Shown here piece by piece: positions 23,239 to 30,965 of a DNA stretch of 64,000 nucleotides. How positions within the stretch are numbered: the first letter of the stretch is position 1; each line of letters begins with the position of its first letter. Under the pieces are notes generated by a model that saw only the letters and a program-made list of their open reading frames with translations, did no database searches and was not told the origin of the DNA. The position numbers and the translations under genes are program-made. Origin of the DNA: Ancylobacter moscoviensis (lineage in GTDB: Bacteria; Pseudomonadota; Alphaproteobacteria; Rhizobiales; Xanthobacteraceae); the NCBI RefSeq assembly GCF_007559435.1, contig NZ_VMBP01000002.1, positions 62,001 through 126,000 on the forward strand, written 5' to 3'.

Positions 23239-26200
23239 ATGCACATCCTCACCACCACCTCGAGCAGCCTCGACGATCTCGTCGAGCCGGTTGATCTCGG
23301 CCAGACGCCGGGGGAGGTGGTGGTCGTGTCCTTCGCCGACAGCGACCTGATGGGCCTCGCTTCGGCGCTGGCGCGGGCGCAGGATGCCGGCCTGCCGAGC
23401 CTGCGCCTCGCCAATCTGCGCGATCTCCGGCATCCGATGTCGGTCGATCTGTGGATCGACAGCGTGGCCGTTCATGCGCGGATCGTCGTCGTGCGCCTGC
23501 TCGGGGGGCTCGACTGGTGGCGCTACGGCGTCGACCGGCTGAGCGCCGAGGCAAGGGCGCGCGGCTTCGCGCTGGCCGTGCTGCCGGGCGAGGATCGCGA
23601 CGATCCACGGCTCGCGGAGGCCTCGACGCTGCCGCCGGTGGAGCTGGAGGCGCTGCTCGGCTATTTCCGCGCCGGCGGGCCGGCGAACATGCGCGCGCTG
23701 CTGGAGCGGCTGGCCCTGCATGCCGGCCGTACCTTCGCCCCGACGCCTCCCGTGCCGGTGCCGCTGGCGGGTTTCCACGCCTGGGAAGGCGAGGGGGAGG
23801 CTGCGGGGCGGGCGGTTCCGGTCATCTTCTATCGCTCCATGGAACTGGCTGGGGACACCGCGCCGGTGGACGCGCTGTGCACCGCTCTCGCCGCCAGGGG
23901 ATTGACGCCGAAGCCGATTTTCGTGGCGAGCCTGAAGGAGCCGACCTCCATCGCCTTCCTGAAGGAGGCGCTGGCCGCTCTCGATCCCGCCGCCATCGTC
24001 ACGCTGACCGCTTTCGCCGCCGCCGATCCGGGCGAGGAAACCGTTCTCGACGCCGCCGGGGTGCCGGTCCTGCAGGCGGTCGTCGCCACCACCCGGCGGG
24101 AGGCCTGGGTGGAGGGCGTGCGCGGGCTGACCAGCGCCGACCTCGCCATGCATGTGGTGCTGCCCGAACTCGATGGGCGCGTGCTCGCCGGGGCCGTCTC
24201 GTTCAAGGCGCCGGACATGGCGGCGGCCGGCGTGCCGGGATTTGCCGGGCTGGTGAATCGGGCGGAATGCAACCGTATCGAGCAGGTAGCAAAACGCGTA
24301 GCAGCGCTGGTGCAACTCGGTGCTACGGAGCGCTACTCCCGGCGCGTCGCCGTGCTGATGCCCGATTATGCCGGCGCCCCCGGCCGCACCGGCTGGGCGG
24401 TGGGGCTCGACGTGCCGGCGAGCGTGCTGGCGCTGATGGACGACCTCGCCGCCGCCGGCTACCGGGTCGAGGACCGGCCGGCGGACGCGCGGGAGTTGGT
24501 GGAACGGCTGGCGGCGGTCCCGAAGGATGACCGTCATGCCCGCCCTCGGGCCGGGCATCCACGACTTGATCGGGAGGAAGGCGTGGATGGCCGGGACAAG
24601 CCCGGCCATGACGTCGGGGATGCGGCGCTGCCGCTCGCCGACTATCGGGACTGGCTGGCAGCCCTCCCTCCCGCTGCCGTCTCCGCCGTCGAGGCCGCCT
24701 GGGGCGCGCCGGAGGACGATCCCGACCTCATCGACGGCGCCTTCCGTTTTCGGGCGCGGCGCTTCGGCAACGTCACCGTCGCCCTCGCGCCGGACCGTGG
24801 AAGCCGGGCCGAGCGGCGGGCGCAGTATCACGACCCGGCCCTGCCGCCGCGCCACGCGCTGCTCGCCTTCGGGCGGTGGCTGCAAGGCGGGGCCGACGTC
24901 CTCGTCCATATGGGCGCGCACGGCACGCTGGAATGGCTGCCGGGCAAGCATGTGGCGCTGACCGAAGCGTGTTTCCCGGAGCTGGTGCTGGGCGCGCTCC
25001 CCGTCGCCTATCCCTTCATCGTGTCGAATCCCGGCGAGGCGGCGCAGGCCAAGCGGCGCATCGCGGCGGTGACGCTCGGCCATCTGCCGCCGCCGACCGT
25101 CGAAGCCGGGCTGGCCTTTGAGGCGGCCGAGCTGGAACGCCTCGTTGACGAATATGCACAGGCCGATGGGCTGGACCGGCGCCGGCGCGAGCTTCTGGCA
25201 CGGCTGATCGTCGAGGAGGCCGAGCGCACCGGCCTTGCCCGCGACGCCGGGCTGGCGACGGGCGCCGAGCCGGACGAGGCGCTGAAGCAGATCGACGCCT
25301 TCCTGTGCGACATCAAGGAGATGCGGCTCAAGGACGGCTTCCACGTCTATGGCCGGGGTGTCTGCGGCGAGGCTGAGCGCGACGGGCTGCTCGCCGTGCT
25401 GGACGGGCGGCGCGTCGCCGCCGGGCCGGCCGGCGCGCCGGGGCGCGGGCGCACCGACGTGATGCCGACGGGGCGCAATCTGTTCGCCAGCGACCCGCGC
25501 GCCCTGCCGACGCCGACCGCCATGGACCTCGGGCGGCTGGCGGCCGAGGAGGTGCTGCGGGCCTATGCGCAGGCGCATGGCGACTGGCCGCGCGCGCTGG
25601 TGCTGGATCTGTGGGGCAGCGCCACGCTGCGCACCGGCGGCGAGGAGATCGCGCAGGGGCTGGCGCTGATCGGGGCGCGCCCGACCTGGGACCCCGCCAC
25701 CGGGCGCGTGACCGGCATCGAGGTGCTGCCGACCGCGGTGCTGGGACGGCCGCGCGTCGACGTGACATTCCGCATCTCCGGCCTGTTCCGCGACCTGTTT
25801 CCGGCGCAGATCGCGCTGCTCGACGCCGCGCTGAGGGCGGTGGCGCGGCGCGAGGAGACGGCGGACGAGAACCCGCTGAAGGCGGCGGGAGAAGAAGCCG
25901 CGCGCATCTTCGGCACCGCGCCGGGGGCTTATGGCGCGGGGCTGGAAGCCGGCGACATCGAGCGCGAGGCACTGGGCGCCGCCTATCTCGCAAGCGCCTC
26001 GCACGCCTATGGCGGCGCGGAGGGCGAGGCGCGTGACGCCGGCGCGGCCTTCACGGCGCGGGTGGCGGCGGCGGACCTGCTGGTGCACGGCGCCGACGAT
26101 CCCGGCCGCGACCTGCTGGAGGGCGATGCCGACCTCGCCTTCATCGGCGGCTTCGCGGCGGCGGCGGAAGGGCTGGAGCGCGCGCCCGACCTCGTGGTGC

Positions 26201-26586
26201 TGGACACTTCCGACCCCGCGCGGCCGTCGGCGCGCCCGCTCGACCAGGCGATCGCCCGCATCGTGCGCGGACGGGTGAACCCGCGCCATGTCGGCGGGCT
26301 GCTGCGGCACGGGCCGCGCGGCGCGGCGGAGATCGCCGAGACGGTCGACCGGCTGATCGGCTTCGCTGAGGCGACGCGGGCGGTGCCGGGCCATCTGATC
26401 GACGCGCTGCACGCCGCCTATGTCGGCGATGCGGCGGTGCGCGACTTCCTCCTGCGGACCTCGCCCGAGGCGGCGCGCTTCGTCGCGGCGCGCTTCGAGG
26501 GGGCGCGGGAGAAGGGGCTCTGGCACCCGCGCCGCAACGACGTGGCGGCCGACCTCGCCCTGCTTTCCGGGGAGGCGGCGGAATGA
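23239..26586 (+). CDS. cobN: Cobaltochelatase subunit CobN, with an in-frame repeat insertion
   Basis: A 1115-residue large subunit of the aerobic ATP-dependent cobalt chelatase, which with CobS and CobT inserts Co2+ into hydrogenobyrinic a,c-diamide. Family landmarks are FHAWEGEGEAAGRAVPVIFYRS, HMGAHGTLEWLPGKHVALTE (about residues 556-575), DIKEMRLKDGFHVYG, GRNLFASDPRALPTP and DVTFRISGLFRDLFP. Residues 432-459 (24532-24615) are unlike any CobN sequence and are encoded by a palindromic repeat; they fall in a variable linker before LPLADYRDW. The reading frame is intact on both sides, so the protein should be made. It overlaps cobG by ATGA. cobS and cobT are not in the window. Confidence 0.93.
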   Translation: MHILTTTSSSLDDLVEPVDLGQTPGEVVVVSFADSDLMGLASALARAQDAGLPSLRLANLRDLRHPMSVDLWIDSVAVHARIVVVRLLGGLDWWRYGVDRLSAEARARGFALAVLPGEDRDDPRLAEASTLPPVELEALLGYFRAGGPANMRALLERLALHAGRTFAPTPPVPVPLAGFHAWEGEGEAAGRAVPVIFYRSMELAGDTAPVDALCTALAARGLTPKPIFVASLKEPTSIAFLKEALAALDPAAIVTLTAFAAADPGEETVLDAAGVPVLQAVVATTRREAWVEGVRGLTSADLAMHVVLPELDGRVLAGAVSFKAPDMAAAGVPGFAGLVNRAECNRIEQVAKRVAALVQLGATERYSRRVAVLMPDYAGAPGRTGWAVGLDVPASVLALMDDLAAAGYRVEDRPADARELVERLAAVPKDDRHARPRAGHPRLDREEGVDGRDKPGHDVGDAALPLADYRDWLAALPPAAVSAVEAAWGAPEDDPDLIDGAFRFRARRFGNVTVALAPDRGSRAERRAQYHDPALPPRHALLAFGRWLQGGADVLVHMGAHGTLEWLPGKHVALTEACFPELVLGALPVAYPFIVSNPGEAAQAKRRIAAVTLGHLPPPTVEAGLAFEAAELERLVDEYAQADGLDRRRRELLARLIVEEAERTGLARDAGLATGAEPDEALKQIDAFLCDIKEMRLKDGFHVYGRGVCGEAERDGLLAVLDGRRVAAGPAGAPGRGRTDVMPTGRNLFASDPRALPTPTAMDLGRLAAEEVLRAYAQAHGDWPRALVLDLWGSATLRTGGEEIAQGLALIGARPTWDPATGRVTGIEVLPTAVLGRPRVDVTFRISGLFRDLFPAQIALLDAALRAVARREETADENPLKAAGEEAARIFGTAPGAYGAGLEAGDIEREALGAAYLASASHAYGGAEGEARDAGAAFTARVAAADLLVHGADDPGRDLLEGDADLAFIGGFAAAAEGLERAPDLVVLDTSDPARPSARPLDQAIARIVRGRVNPRHVGGLLRHGPRGAAEIAETVDRLIGFAEATRAVPGHLIDALHAAYVGDAAVRDFLLRTSPEAARFVAARFEGAREKGLWHPRRNDVAADLALLSGEAAE
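24533..24612. repeat. Palindromic repeat inserted in frame within cobN
   Basis: An 80-bp element bounded by GTCATG and CATGAC. The left half folds as ATGCCCG.../CGGGCAT, then CCACG pairs with CGTGG, and the right hairpin is ATGGCCGGG/CCCGGCCAT with loop ACAAG (24587-24609). More than 30 bases of the right half are identical to the copy at 33499-33591. In the cobN frame it reads RHARPRAGHPRL...GVDGRDKPGHD. Confidence 0.85.
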
Positions 26587-27797
26587 GCGACGTCGCCCGC
26601 CTGCGGCGCGGGGCCTGCCCGAGCCTGCCGCGCCCGATGCGCACCGGCGACGGGCTGCTGGCGCGGCTGCAGCCGCGGGCGCCGCTGACCCTCGACCAGC
26701 TCGGCGGGCTGGCGCGGCTCGCCCGCGAGCTCGGCAACGGCATTCTCGAGGTGACGGCGCGCGGCAAGCTGCAATTGCGCGGCCTGAGCGAGGCGAGCGC
26801 CGGGCCGCTGGCGGAGGGCGTCGGCACGCTGGGCATCGCGATGCCCGAAGGTTTCCCTGTGGAGGTGAACGCGCTGGCGGGCCGCGACCCGGTGGAGGTC
26901 TTCGATCCGCGTCCACTGGCGCAGGCCATCGCGCAGGCCGCCGCCGGGCTGGTGCCGCACCTCGCGCCGAAGGTCTCCGTGGTCGTCGACGGCGGCGGGA
27001 CGCTGCGGCTCGGCGAGCTGAAGGCGGATATCGGCGTGAGCGCGGGGGAGGCCGGGACACGGCTCATCGCGCTCGCCGGCCGGCCGGTCGGGCTGGCGGC
27101 CCCGGAGCAGGCCGTCGCCGTCGTGGTGGCGCTGCTGGAACGGCTGGCGGCGCGGGGGAGCGCCGCCCGCATGCACGAACTGCTGGCGCAGGAGGGGGCC
27201 GAAGCGCTGACCGCCTCCCTTGATCTCGCGCCGGCGGGGGCGATCTCCCGGCCCGCGCCGTCCGAGCCGGTCGGCCTTCATGCGCTGAAGGACGGCACGC
27301 TCGCGCTCGGCGTAGGGCTTGCCTTCGGGCAGGTCGCGGCGGCGGCGCTGGAAGATTTTGCGAGAGCCGCCGGCGCGGTCGGCGTGCGCCGCGTGGAGCC
27401 GGCGGCGGGGAGGGCGCTGCTGGCGACCGGCCTGACGCGCGCGGCGGCGGAGCGGCTGCGCGCGCAGGCGGGCGCGCTGGGCTTCATCACCGATCCCGCC
27501 GATCCGTGCCGCCGCGTCTTCGCCTGCGCCGGGCAGCCGGCCTGCGCTTCGGCGCGGCTTGAGACGCATGCGCTCGCCTCCACCCTGGCGCCGCTGATGA
27601 GAGGCGGGGAACTGCATGTTTCGGGCTGCGTGAAGGGCTGCGCGCACCCCGCGCCGGCGGCGCTGACCATCGTGGGACTGGACGAAGGTGCCGGTCTCGT
27701 GGTCGAAGGCACGCCGCGCGACGTTCCCGCGCGCATCGTGCCGGTGGCGGGAGTGCCCGGAGCCGTGCGTGAGTTTCTGAAGAAGGACCCGATCTGA
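26583..27797 (+). CDS. cobG: Precorrin-3B synthase CobG
   Basis: A 404-residue monooxygenase of the nitrite/sulfite-reductase ferredoxin-like family. CobG uses O2 to hydroxylate precorrin-3A and form the ring-contraction precursor precorrin-3B, which marks the aerobic cobalamin route. The N-terminal half-domain has RRGACPSLPRPMRTGDGLLARL and TARGKLQLRGL. The 4Fe-4S ligands are Cys315, Cys321, Cys349 and Cys353 (ACAGQPAC and SGCVKGC). It overlaps the cobN stop by ATGA, and its own stop is followed immediately by the GTG of cobH. Confidence 0.93.
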   Translation: MSDVARLRRGACPSLPRPMRTGDGLLARLQPRAPLTLDQLGGLARLARELGNGILEVTARGKLQLRGLSEASAGPLAEGVGTLGIAMPEGFPVEVNALAGRDPVEVFDPRPLAQAIAQAAAGLVPHLAPKVSVVVDGGGTLRLGELKADIGVSAGEAGTRLIALAGRPVGLAAPEQAVAVVVALLERLAARGSAARMHELLAQEGAEALTASLDLAPAGAISRPAPSEPVGLHALKDGTLALGVGLAFGQVAAAALEDFARAAGAVGVRRVEPAAGRALLATGLTRAAAERLRAQAGALGFITDPADPCRRVFACAGQPACASARLETHALASTLAPLMRGGELHVSGCVKGCAHPAPAALTIVGLDEGAGLVVEGTPRDVPARIVPVAGVPGAVREFLKKDPI

Positions 27798-28433
27798 GTG
27801 TCCATCCCGTTCGATTACGTGCGCGACGGCAACGCGATCTATGAGCGCTCCTTCGCCATCATCCGCGAGGAGGCCGAGCTTGGCCGCTTCTCGGCGGAGG
27901 AGGCGGATGTGGCGGTGCGCATGATCCACGCCTGCGGGCTGGTGGAAGCGGCCTATGCCATCGACTTCTCGCCCGATCTGGTACGGGCCGCGCGTGCGGC
28001 GCTGAAGGCCGGCACGCCGATCCTGTGCGATGCGGAGATGGTGGCGCACGGCGTCACCCGCGCCCGGCTGCCGGCGGGCAACGAGGTGATCTGCACGCTG
28101 CGCGAGCCGGCCGTGCCGGGGCTGGCGGAGCGGCTCGGCACCACGCGCTCGGCCGCCGCGCTGGAACTGTGGCGCGACCGCATGGAGGGCGCCGTCGTCG
28201 CCATCGGCAACGCGCCGACGGCGCTGTTCCGGCTGCTCGAAATGCTCGATGCCGGCGCGCCGAAGCCGGCGGCGATCCTCGGCATTCCCGTCGGCTTCGT
28301 CGGCGCGGCCGAATCCAAGGACGCGCTCGCGGCGGGCGACCATGGGGTGCCCTGGCTGGTGGTGCGCGGGCGGCTGGGCGGCAGCGCCATGACGGCGGCG
28401 GCGGTGAACGCGCTGGCGAGGCCCGGCATATGA
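27798..28433 (+). CDS. cobH: Precorrin-8X methylmutase CobH
   Basis: A 211-residue enzyme that moves the methyl group from C-11 to C-12 to form hydrogenobyrinic acid. It begins with GTG directly after the cobG stop; the N-terminal FDYVRDGNAIYERSFAIIREEA is typical. The catalytic His is in RMIHACGLVEAA (about residue 43). CDAEMVAHGVTRARL and VVAIGNAPTALFRLLEM are family motifs. It overlaps cobI by ATGA. No upstream ATG is available, so the GTG start is well supported. Confidence 0.95.
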   Translation: MSIPFDYVRDGNAIYERSFAIIREEAELGRFSAEEADVAVRMIHACGLVEAAYAIDFSPDLVRAARAALKAGTPILCDAEMVAHGVTRARLPAGNEVICTLREPAVPGLAERLGTTRSAAALELWRDRMEGAVVAIGNAPTALFRLLEMLDAGAPKPAAILGIPVGFVGAAESKDALAAGDHGVPWLVVRGRLGGSAMTAAAVNALARPGI

Positions 28434-29194
28434 ACGCGATCTCGACGGGCTCCGAACGGAGCGGGACGGGCGCCGGCCGCCTGATCGGCGTGGGCGTCGG
28501 GCCGGGCGATCCCGAACTGATGACGCTGAAGGCGGTGCGCGCGCTCGGCGAGGCCGATGTCGTGGCGTATTTCGCCAAGCAGGGCAATGCCAGCCACGCG
28601 CGGGCCATCGCCTGCGGGCATTTCCGCGCCGGGGCGCAGGAGCTGCCGCTCGGCTATCCCGTGACCACCGAGCTGCCGAAGGACGAGGCGCCCTACCGCG
28701 CCGCCATCACCGATTTCTATGAAGACGCGGCGAGGTCGGTCGCGGCGCATCTCGACGCCGGGCGGACGGTGGCGGTGCTCTCGGAGGGCGATCCGCTGTT
28801 CTACGGTTCCTACATGCACCTGCATGTGCGCCTGTCCCAGCGCTACCCGACCGAGGTGATCGCCGGCGTCACCGGCATGTCCGGCTGCTGGTCGCAGGCC
28901 GGGACACCGATCGCGCAGGGCGACGACGTGCTGAGCGTGCTGCCGGGCACGCTGCCGGAAGCCGAGCTGACGCGGCGGCTCGCCGAGGCGGACGCGGCGG
29001 TGATCATGAAGGTGGGACGCAACCTGCCGAAGATACGGCGCGCGCTCGACGCCGCCGGCCGGCTGGAACGGGCGCTCTATGTCGAGCGCGGCACGATGAA
29101 CGGCAGCCATTGCGAAAGGCTGGCGGGGAGGGCGGACGTGCCGGCGCCCTATTTCGCCATCGTGCTGGTGCCGGGTTGGGGGACGCGCGGATGA
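28430..29194 (+). CDS. cobI: Precorrin-2 C20-methyltransferase CobI
   Basis: A 254-residue SAM-dependent tetrapyrrole methyltransferase producing precorrin-3A from precorrin-2. The SAM-site motif GVGVGPGDPELMTLKAVRAL is at about residues 19-38, SEGDPLFYGSYMHL near 120, and GVTGMSGCWSQAGTPIAQGD near 147; the latter is diagnostic for CobI/CbiL. The first ~18 residues are Ser/Gly/Thr-rich and variable. ATGA overlaps link it to cobH upstream and cobJ downstream, so the three are translated together. Confidence 0.95.
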   Translation: MNAISTGSERSGTGAGRLIGVGVGPGDPELMTLKAVRALGEADVVAYFAKQGNASHARAIACGHFRAGAQELPLGYPVTTELPKDEAPYRAAITDFYEDAARSVAAHLDAGRTVAVLSEGDPLFYGSYMHLHVRLSQRYPTEVIAGVTGMSGCWSQAGTPIAQGDDVLSVLPGTLPEAELTRRLAEADAAVIMKVGRNLPKIRRALDAAGRLERALYVERGTMNGSHCERLAGRADVPAPYFAIVLVPGWGTRG

Positions 29195-29952
29195 GTGCGG
29201 GCAAGCTCTACGTCGTCGGCCTCGGGCCGGGAGAGGCGCGCTTCCTGACGCCGGAGGCCAGCGCGGCGCTCGGCGAGGCCGAGGCGCTCTACGGCTACGC
29301 GCCCTATCTCGACCGCGTCCCGGCGCGCGACGGGCAGGCGCGCCATGCCTCCGACAACCGCGAGGAGCTGGCGCGGGCGGGCGCGGCGCTCGCCCATGCG
29401 GCGGGCGGGGCGACGGTGGCGATGGTCTCGGGCGGCGACCCCGGCGTGTTCGCCATGGCGGCGGCGGTGATCGAGGCGATCGAGACCGGGCCGGCGGAAT
29501 GGCGGGCGCTGGAACTCGCGGTGGTGCCGGGCATCACCGCCATGCTGGCGGTGGCGGCGAAGTGCGGCGCGCCGCTGGGGCACGATTTCTGCGCCATCTC
29601 GCTCTCCGACAACCTCAAGCCCTGGGACGTGATCGAGAAGCGGCTGCGCCTCGCCGCGCAGGCGGGCTTCGCCATGGCCTTCTACAACCCGGTGTCCAAG
29701 GCGCGCCCGCACCAGCTCGACACCGCCTTCGACATCCTGCGCGAGGAGCTGGCCGGCAGCGTGCCGGTGATCTTCGGGCGGGCGGTGGGGCGGCCGGACG
29801 AGCGCATGCGCGTGGTGCCGCTGACCCATGCGCGCGGCCACATGGCCGACATGGCGACCTGCATCCTGGTCGGCTCGGCGGAGACGCGGATCGTCGAGCG
29901 GCCGGGCCGGCCCTCGCTGGTCTATACGCCGCGCCGGTCGGGAGATGCCTGA
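29191..29952 (+). CDS. cobJ: Precorrin-3B C17-methyltransferase CobJ
   Basis: A 253-residue SAM-dependent methyltransferase that methylates C-17 and drives ring contraction, giving precorrin-4. Landmarks are YVVGLGPGEARFLTPEA at the N-terminus, YGYAPYLDRVP, ASDNREELARAGAALAHA, VSGGDPGVFAMAAAV, and GHDFCAISLSDNLKPWDVIE. The C-terminal AFYNPVSKARPHQL is also typical. It is the last gene of the rightward riboswitch-led run; the next 220 bp hold a palindromic repeat and the next gene, cobK, is reversed. Confidence 0.95.
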   Translation: MSAGKLYVVGLGPGEARFLTPEASAALGEAEALYGYAPYLDRVPARDGQARHASDNREELARAGAALAHAAGGATVAMVSGGDPGVFAMAAAVIEAIETGPAEWRALELAVVPGITAMLAVAAKCGAPLGHDFCAISLSDNLKPWDVIEKRLRLAAQAGFAMAFYNPVSKARPHQLDTAFDILREELAGSVPVIFGRAVGRPDERMRVVPLTHARGHMADMATCILVGSAETRIVERPGRPSLVYTPRRSGDA

Positions 29953-29989
29953 TGGGGTCGGCCCTTGCGAGCTGCCCGCTCAGGGGTTC

Positions 29990-30142
29990 GTCATGGCCGG
30001 GCTTGGCCCGAAGTCGGCAAATGCCGGCTTCGGTCGCCAGAGTGCGGAACTCGGGCAAGCCCGAGTTCCGGCCATTCACGCCTTCCTTTTCCCCGAACAC
30101 CCGGCCAAAGTCGTGGGTCCCCGGGTCAAGCCCGGGGATGAC
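29990..30142. repeat. Full-length composite palindromic repeat between cobJ and cobK
   Basis: A 153-bp element with the same order of stems as 23075-23216. CCGAAGTCGGC pairs with GCCGGCTTCGG (30008-30033, one G-U pair). GGAACTCGGGC pairs with GCCCGAGTTCC (30046-30069), where the base pair at the foot is G-C instead of A-T. TCCCCGGG pairs with CCCGGGGA (30118-30138). It lies between the convergent cobJ and cobK, so it could also stop transcription from either side. Confidence 0.85.
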
Positions 30143-30176
30143 GGTCAGATGTCGGCAGGGGCGGAATGGAGAAGGC

Positions 30177-30965
30177 TCAAGCCGGGGATTTCGGCAGGCC
30201 GAGCCCCTGCAGCCACGCTACCGCCGCCTCCACGCTTTCCACCGTCTCGACCTCGGGGCGGGCGGGACGCGCCACCATGATGACCTCGATGCCGAGCGCG
30301 CGGGCGGCTTCCAGCTTGCCGTAGGTCGCCGCGCCGCCGCTGTTCTTCGACAGCACCGCGTCGATGCGGTGCTCCTCAAGCAGCGCCCGCTCGTCCGCCT
30401 CCGCGAAGGGGCCGCGCGCCTCGATGTAGCGGGCGTGCGGCACGGCGAGGGGTGGGGCGACGGGATCGATGCTGCGCACGAGGTAATGGTGCTGCGGGGC
30501 GGCCTCGAGCGCGCGGACCTCGTTGCGGCCGAGCGCGACCAGCACCTGGCGCGGCGCGGCGCCGAGCCTCGCCACCGCCTCCGGGATGTCGGCGGCCTCG
30601 GTCCAGACATCGCCCGGCCGGCGGGTCCAGGCGGGGCGGGCCAGGGCGAGCAGCGGCACGCCGGCGATGCGCGCGGCCTCGGCCGCGTTGCGCGAGATGA
30701 CGGCGGCGAAGGGATGGGTGGCGTCGATCAGCGCGTCGATGCGCTCCGCCTTGAGATGCGCCGCCAGCCCCTCCGTGCCGCCGAAGCCGCCCGAGCGGGT
30801 GGGGGCGGGCAGGTCGAGCGGGTTGCGCGTGCGCCCGGCAAGCGACAGGCTGACCTCGTAATCGCCGCGCGCGGCAAGCGCCTGCGCCAGCGCGCGCGCC
30901 TCGGCCGTGCCGCCGAGGATGAGCAGGCGTGGGCGCGTATCGCGGTTCGGGTCGGGCAGGGTCAT
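30177..30965 (-). CDS. cobK: Precorrin-6A reductase CobK
   Basis: A 262-residue NADPH-dependent reductase that converts precorrin-6A to precorrin-6B. The N-terminal nucleotide-binding segment reads LLILGGTAEARALAQAL. SLAGRTRNP, GGFGGTEGLAAHLKAERIDALIDATHPFA (broken here as GGFGGTEGL and DATHPFA) and LSKNSGGAATYGKLEAAR are CobK signatures. It is the only reverse-strand gene of the right half. Its ATG (30963-30965) overlaps the ATG of the divergent cobL in the shared word CATG; a start further inside one of the genes cannot be excluded. Confidence 0.93.
   Translation of the reverse strand: MTLPDPNRDTRPRLLILGGTAEARALAQALAARGDYEVSLSLAGRTRNPLDLPAPTRSGGFGGTEGLAAHLKAERIDALIDATHPFAAVISRNAAEAARIAGVPLLALARPAWTRRPGDVWTEAADIPEAVARLGAAPRQVLVALGRNEVRALEAAPQHHYLVRSIDPVAPPLAVPHARYIEARGPFAEADERALLEEHRIDAVLSKNSGGAATYGKLEAARALGIEVIMVARPARPEVETVESVEAAVAWLQGLGLPKSPA

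Noticed and set aside
23122..27060. A 1312-codon open frame opposite cobN
   Set aside because: It is the antisense shadow of cobN and cobG, with low-complexity Arg/Pro/Ala composition and no recognisable domain.
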